From positions 186,001 to 250,000 of the forward strand of contig CAYYPH010000002.1 of assembly GCA_964473485.1 (NCBI GenBank): a stretch of DNA of 64,000 nucleotides. Reading direction: 5' to 3'. Of this stretch, positions 60,242 to 64,000 are shown one piece after another; the first letter of the stretch is position 1, and each line of letters begins with the position of its first letter. The notes under the pieces are model-generated. The model saw only the letters and a list, made by a program, of their open reading frames with translations, was not told the origin of the DNA and ran no database searches. The DNA is from CAIVAT01 sp964473485 (GTDB taxonomy: Bacteria; Bacteroidota; Bacteroidia; Bacteroidales; FEN-979). Both the position numbers and the translations under genes were made by a program.

Positions 60242-61549
60242 ATGATACTGATTCTGACCAAAGCTTCCTCGGCAAGGATTGATTACATCTTTCACTTGAT
60301 TTTCACTGAGGTGCTCGGTGCAGAGGTCAGGATTACCCAATCGCTGGATGAATTTTCGGTATGGCAAGGGCCGCGGCTGGTTTATGCTGATACGCCAATA
60401 CCAGGAGTGCCTTTCATTGAGGCAGCCAATCTGCTTTTCACGACCGGTTTAAAACCGGTCGATGCGCAGACTACCAACTGGCTGGGGATACCGCTGCTGT
60501 TTGGCAGCAGTCACCCGGAGTCCTGCCTGCCTTTTGACCCGTTTGCTGCAGCTTTCTACCTGGTAAGCCGCTACGAAGAATACCTGTCTCATAAAAAGGA
60601 CCGTCATGGCCGCTTTCCGCACACGGAGAGCCTTGCCCACCGGTCGGGATTTCTGCAGATCCCGGTTGTTCACCTGTGGGCCGACCTGCTTCGCGATTGC
60701 CTGGTGAAGCATTTTGGTTCATTCGATACAAAGCAGAGAACATATCGTTTTGTTCCGACCATCGATGTGGACCACGCCTACGCATACCTCAGCCGTTCAA
60801 TGGGCAGGACCGCAGCGGGATTTCTCAGGTCCGTCATGAGGCGCGACGGCCATGATCTCATGAAACGGGTCAGGGTGCTTACGGGCAGGGATCATGATCC
60901 TTACGACAGTTTCGGTTACCTTGACAAACTTCATGAGCGGTATGGGATTGATCCCATGTTCTTTATGCTTTATGCCAGTTATGGCGGTGACGACAACAAT
61001 GTGGAGCTGAATTCAGGAAGATTCAGGGAGTTGATCAGAACCCTTGATCAAAAGGGGAATGTAGGGATCCATCCGTCGTTATCCTCCGCCAGGCATCCCG
61101 GCCTGCTTAGAAAGGAGATCGGGGGATTGTCACGGGTACTCGACCGCCCGGTGACCATCAGCCGGCAGCACTTTCTTAAGTTATCATTTCCAGGAACGTA
61201 CAGGTTGCTTATCCAGCACGGGATCGAACACGATTATTCGCTGGGATATGCTTCTGTGCCCGGTTTCAGGGCCGGAATCGCCATCCCCTTCCGTTTTTTC
61301 GATCTGGAAAAAGACCAGGTAACACCGCTGATACTTCACCCGGTGACGATCATGGATGTAACGCTGCGCGACTATATGCGTCTAACGCCTTCGGAAGCCC
61401 TGAAGGTGATTGCCGGCACAATTAAACAGGTAAGATCGGTGAACGGAACGTTCATCAGTTTATGGCACAATGAAAGCCTGGGAGATTTCGGCAGATGGCA
61501 AGGATGGCGAGAGGTGTATGAAGAGATGGTCAGGGAAGCGTCGCAGTAA
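60242..61549 (+). CDS. Polysaccharide deacetylase-like protein
   Basis: A 435-residue cytoplasmic protein. The N-terminal 150 residues resemble the DUF7033-type domain that precedes NodB-like domains in Bacteroidota (AAFYLVSRYEEYLSHKKDRHGRFPH). The C-terminal part has TIDVDHAYAYLSR, where the Asp pair fits the metal site, GNVGIHPSLSSA with the His, and the closing segment NGTFISLWHNESLGD. Deacetylase activity on a cell-wall or surface sugar is inferred. It ends 8 nt before the GNAT-like gene and is divergent from dnaX. Confidence 0.75.
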   Translation: MILILTKASSARIDYIFHLIFTEVLGAEVRITQSLDEFSVWQGPRLVYADTPIPGVPFIEAANLLFTTGLKPVDAQTTNWLGIPLLFGSSHPESCLPFDPFAAAFYLVSRYEEYLSHKKDRHGRFPHTESLAHRSGFLQIPVVHLWADLLRDCLVKHFGSFDTKQRTYRFVPTIDVDHAYAYLSRSMGRTAAGFLRSVMRRDGHDLMKRVRVLTGRDHDPYDSFGYLDKLHERYGIDPMFFMLYASYGGDDNNVELNSGRFRELIRTLDQKGNVGIHPSLSSARHPGLLRKEIGGLSRVLDRPVTISRQHFLKLSFPGTYRLLIQHGIEHDYSLGYASVPGFRAGIAIPFRFFDLEKDQVTPLILHPVTIMDVTLRDYMRLTPSEALKVIAGTIKQVRSVNGTFISLWHNESLGDFGRWQGWREVYEEMVREASQ

Positions 61550-61557
61550 AGATTCAG

Positions 61558-62511
61558 ATGATCAGGTTCGTTGCACATCCGGAAATTGACAGATCAGCGT
61601 GGGACCGCTGTGTTGCTTCATCCCGCAACAGGCGGATTTATGGTTTCACATGGTATCTCGACCACGTATGCCGTGAATGGGATGCACTGGTGGAGGATGG
61701 CTATGCCGCGGTGATGCCCCTGACCCGTAACACCAAGTGGGGGATATCTTATCTGTATCAGCCGTTTTTTACCCAGCAGCTCGGTATCTTTTCTGAAGCG
61801 GCGATCACCGGACCGACGGTGAAGGCGTTCCTGGATCATATTCCTGCCGGTATACGGTTTGCCGAGATCCAGTTAAACACCGGTAACGACTATCCCTTAG
61901 AAGGTTATAATATCAGGCTGAAAAGAAATTTTGAATTGTCACTGCAAAAACCTTATCAGCAACTGAAGGAGAATTATTCGCAGAATGTGATCAGGAACCT
62001 TAGAAAGGCCGAATTGAACGGGATAAAAACAGGGAAGCTGGATGATATTCATGCGCTGATAGCACTTTTCCGGAATAATTTCGGGATGAAGGAGGGAAAG
62101 CTGCAGGAGAAGCATTACATTATGCTTTCTGAACTTTTATCATTTCTGAAGGCGGAGGGAAGGGGAACGGTTATTGGTTCCCTCGACCAGGCGGGTATGG
62201 TTCATGCGGCGGCCTTTTTGGCAAAAGACAATGGCAGGATCTATTTTCTTTTTGCTGCTTCGTCGAAGGTGGCGCGAGATTCAGGAGCAATGTTCCACCT
62301 GGTTGACACCCTGGTGCAGGAAAATGCAGGAGAGGAAATTATTTTTGATTTCGAAGGGGGTCAGGAGGAGGGTATCGGCAGATTTTACCAAAGTTTCGGC
62401 GCTGTTGCAACCTATTACCCGGCGCTCAGGATGAACAGGTTGTCCTTGTTTCAGCGAATGGGATTTGAATTGGCCGGGATGGTAAGGGCGAGGATGAACA
62501 CGACAAAATGA
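61558..62511 (+). CDS. GNAT/FemAB-like acyltransferase, function unknown
   Basis: A 317-residue protein with the FemAB/GNAT_6 look: YSQNVIRNLRKAELNGIK, AAFLAKDNGRIYFLFAASSKVARDSGAMF-type central strand and helix, and FDFEGGQEEGIGRFYQSFGA near the end. Such proteins transfer amino acids or acyl groups in cell-wall or surface-polymer synthesis. It forms a likely two-gene unit with the deacetylase-like gene, which supports a surface-glycan role. The substrate is unknown. Confidence 0.7.
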   Translation: MIRFVAHPEIDRSAWDRCVASSRNRRIYGFTWYLDHVCREWDALVEDGYAAVMPLTRNTKWGISYLYQPFFTQQLGIFSEAAITGPTVKAFLDHIPAGIRFAEIQLNTGNDYPLEGYNIRLKRNFELSLQKPYQQLKENYSQNVIRNLRKAELNGIKTGKLDDIHALIALFRNNFGMKEGKLQEKHYIMLSELLSFLKAEGRGTVIGSLDQAGMVHAAAFLAKDNGRIYFLFAASSKVARDSGAMFHLVDTLVQENAGEEIIFDFEGGQEEGIGRFYQSFGAVATYYPALRMNRLSLFQRMGFELAGMVRARMNTTK

Positions 62512-62565
62512 TTGGTCTGAACATTGAACAAAAAAATATGAATTAACCGATTGACAATAATTGCG

Positions 62566-62573
62566 TATGTTTG
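62566..62573 (+). promoter_or_regulatory. Putative -7 element upstream of upp
   Basis: TATGTTTG fits TAnnTTTG, 28 nt before the ATG. A TTG at 62551 is only 12 nt upstream, so the -33 element is unclear. Confidence 0.4.
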
Positions 62574-62601
62574 TGAGTGATACCAATAAAAAACTGTCCA
62601 T

Positions 62602-63252
62602 ATGATCAATATACTGTCATCGGGTCATTCACTGTTCAACCAGTTTCTTTCCGAAATCCGCGATTCGGAGATACAGAAGGATCCATTGCGCTTCCGCAGG
62701 AACCTGGAAAGGATCGGCGAAATTTTTGCCTTTGAGATCAGCCGGTCCCTCGCATACACCGGCAATGAAGTGGTTACGCCGCTTGGCACCGCGCTGGTGC
62801 CAACGATCACTTCTTACCCCGTGCTCGCGGTCATTCTCAGGGCGGGTCTGCCTTTTCACCAGGGATTTCTGAATATGTTCGACCGCTCCGAGAATGCGTT
62901 CATATCCGCATTCAGGCAACATAAGAAGGACGGTACTTTTTCCATCAAGCTCGAATATGCATCGGTGCCGGATATTGACGGAAGGGTGGTGATACTTTGT
63001 GATACCATGCTTGCCACCGGGGCATCCATGGTACTTGCTTACAAGGAATTACTCCATCATGGAAATCCCTCGCACATGCACATAGCGACAATACTTGCCA
63101 GCAGCGAAGGGGTGGAATACATAAAAAAACACATATCACCAACGGAGGCCACACTCTGGATCGGGGCTGTTGACGATGAGATGACGGCACAATCCTATAT
63201 TGTTCCGGGGCTTGGCGATGCCGGCGATCTGGCCTTCGGCCGAAAACATTAA
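62602..63252 (+). CDS. upp: Uracil phosphoribosyltransferase
   Basis: Salvage enzyme making UMP from uracil and PRPP. It has the Upp features VLAVILRAGLPFHQGFLNMF, the PRPP-binding loop RVVILCDTMLATGASM and the C-terminal uracil-binding end IVPGLGDAGDLAFG. The 216-residue length is normal. Confidence 0.95.
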   Translation: MINILSSGHSLFNQFLSEIRDSEIQKDPLRFRRNLERIGEIFAFEISRSLAYTGNEVVTPLGTALVPTITSYPVLAVILRAGLPFHQGFLNMFDRSENAFISAFRQHKKDGTFSIKLEYASVPDIDGRVVILCDTMLATGASMVLAYKELLHHGNPSHMHIATILASSEGVEYIKKHISPTEATLWIGAVDDEMTAQSYIVPGLGDAGDLAFGRKH

Positions 63253-63261
63253 TACCATTGT

Positions 63262-64000
63262 ATGAAAAATGCACTGATTGTTGAGAATATCAGGATCTCA
63301 ATAAATTCCATCAAAAGCCACCTGCTGCGTACCACCCTGACCATCCTGATCATTGCTTTCGGCATCATGGCGCTGGTTGGTATTCTCACGGCAACCGATT
63401 CCATCAAGTACTTTCTGACACAGAATTTTTCGATGATGGGCTCCAACACCTTTACCATACGCAACCGGTCGATGAATGTTCACATGGGGGGATCCCACGA
63501 ACGGGAGAAGCGGTATGAACCGATCACATACAACCAGGCGCAGGAGTTCAAATCACGTTATGATTTCCCGGCTTACACATCGGTTTTCACCTGGGTTACC
63601 AGCATTGCCACCTTGAAGTTTGAGACCAACAAGACCAATCCCAACGTAAGGGTTCTTGGAACGGATGATGCCTATTTCACCACATCAGGGGATGAAATAG
63701 AATTCGGAAGGAATTTTACCGCTTTTGAGGTTGAGAACGGTTTCAGGTCGGTTATACTCGGTTCGGCGCTGGTCAACGACCTTTTTAAAAACAAAGAGGA
63801 CCCTGTTGGTCAGATCATCACGATCGGGTCGGGGAAGTTCAAAGTGGTCGGGGTTCTGAAATCGAAAGGATCGAGCATGGGTTTCAGTGGTGACAGGACC
63901 TGTTTCATTCCCGTCAACACGGCGCGCAGCACCTTTCCACGTCCCAACATGTCGTACAATATCAATGTGATGGCAAAACGCTCCGATCAGCTGGACGCGG
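63262..64000 (+). CDS. ABC transporter permease, MacB/FtsX type (5' part, runs off the window)
   Basis: 246 codons are visible. A first membrane helix (LLRTTLTILIIAFGIMALVGIL) is followed by the periplasmic MacB core domain (YEPITYNQAQEFKSRYDFP, VRVLGTDDAYFTTSG, GRNFTAFEVENGFRSVILGSALVNDLF, DPVGQIITIGSGKFKVVGVLKSKGSSMG). Proteins of this type form tripartite exporters or mechanotransmission complexes. The partner ATPase is not in view. It starts 9 nt after upp. Confidence 0.88.
   Translation, partial: MKNALIVENIRISINSIKSHLLRTTLTILIIAFGIMALVGILTATDSIKYFLTQNFSMMGSNTFTIRNRSMNVHMGGSHEREKRYEPITYNQAQEFKSRYDFPAYTSVFTWVTSIATLKFETNKTNPNVRVLGTDDAYFTTSGDEIEFGRNFTAFEVENGFRSVILGSALVNDLFKNKEDPVGQIITIGSGKFKVVGVLKSKGSSMGFSGDRTCFIPVNTARSTFPRPNMSYNINVMAKRSDQLDA

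Noticed and set aside
60242..62511. Deacetylase-like and GNAT-like genes as part of a larger capsule cluster
   Set aside because: No further glycosyltransferase, flippase or polymerase gene is adjacent, so only a two-gene unit is supported.

Overview
The window reads as chromosomal DNA of an anaerobic or microaerobic member of the Bacteroidota, most likely a Bacteroidales/Marinilabiliales-type bacterium. The reasons are a type IX secretion system (T9SS) gene block with several T9SS cargo proteins carrying C-terminal sorting domains, a TonB-dependent receptor with a carboxypeptidase-regulatory-like N-terminus, SPII lipoproteins of the GldJ and TamL types, and many upstream regions with the Bacteroidota -7 box TAnnTTTG, several also with a TTG/TTTG element 19-20 nt further up. 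Coding density is high and no gap exceeds about 250 bp. I saw no insertion sequence, phage or CRISPR array.

Layout. 1-1121: the 5' part of an outer-membrane beta-barrel gene. 1367-5110: a SpoU-type RNA methyltransferase, mutS, tRNA-Gly and tRNA-Leu. 5150-17464 (minus strand): a twelve-gene run for molybdenum/tungsten. In transcription order it holds a ModE-like regulator, a WtpA-type oxyanion-binding protein, a lipoprotein, a T9SS-exported protein, a TonB-dependent receptor, a protein with a sulfite-oxidase-like fold, the ModB permease, the ModC ATPase, MoeA, MoaA, MoaC and a MOSC-MogA fusion. 17687-26476: delta-1-pyrroline-5-carboxylate dehydrogenase, a hybrid histidine kinase with a Cys-rich PAS domain, a tungsten-type aldehyde ferredoxin oxidoreductase, a biotin-dependent carboxylase alpha subunit, and a ThiF-like plus ThiS/MoaD-like pair. 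The Mo/W run and the oxidoreductase make sense together as uptake, cofactor synthesis and the enzyme that uses it.

26517-31814: a sodium/solute symporter, FolC, AnmK and MurF. 31904-43287: the T9SS block, with GldJ, a PorP/SprF protein, two tandem PorU-type C25 sortases and PorV, followed by ispF. 43791-46876: a polytopic membrane protein and the ribosomal operon rpsF-rpsR-rplI. 46930-55788: a SpoU methyltransferase whose interdomain linker is built from about 20 octanucleotide repeats (a possible phase-variable switch), a T9SS plug protein, two repeat-rich T9SS cargo proteins of visibly lower GC, and a TamL-like outer-membrane assembly lipoprotein. 55894-64000: tRNA-Val, a CoA-binding protein, a DUF486 membrane protein, an acyltransferase, a PfkB kinase, dnaX, a polysaccharide-deacetylase-like protein, a GNAT/FemAB-like protein, upp and the start of a MacB-type ABC permease.

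Most noteworthy are the Mo/W island that seems to include its own outer-membrane and surface components, the in-frame 8-nt repeat tract inside an RNA methyltransferase, and the tandem PorU paralogues that differ by an N-terminal domain.
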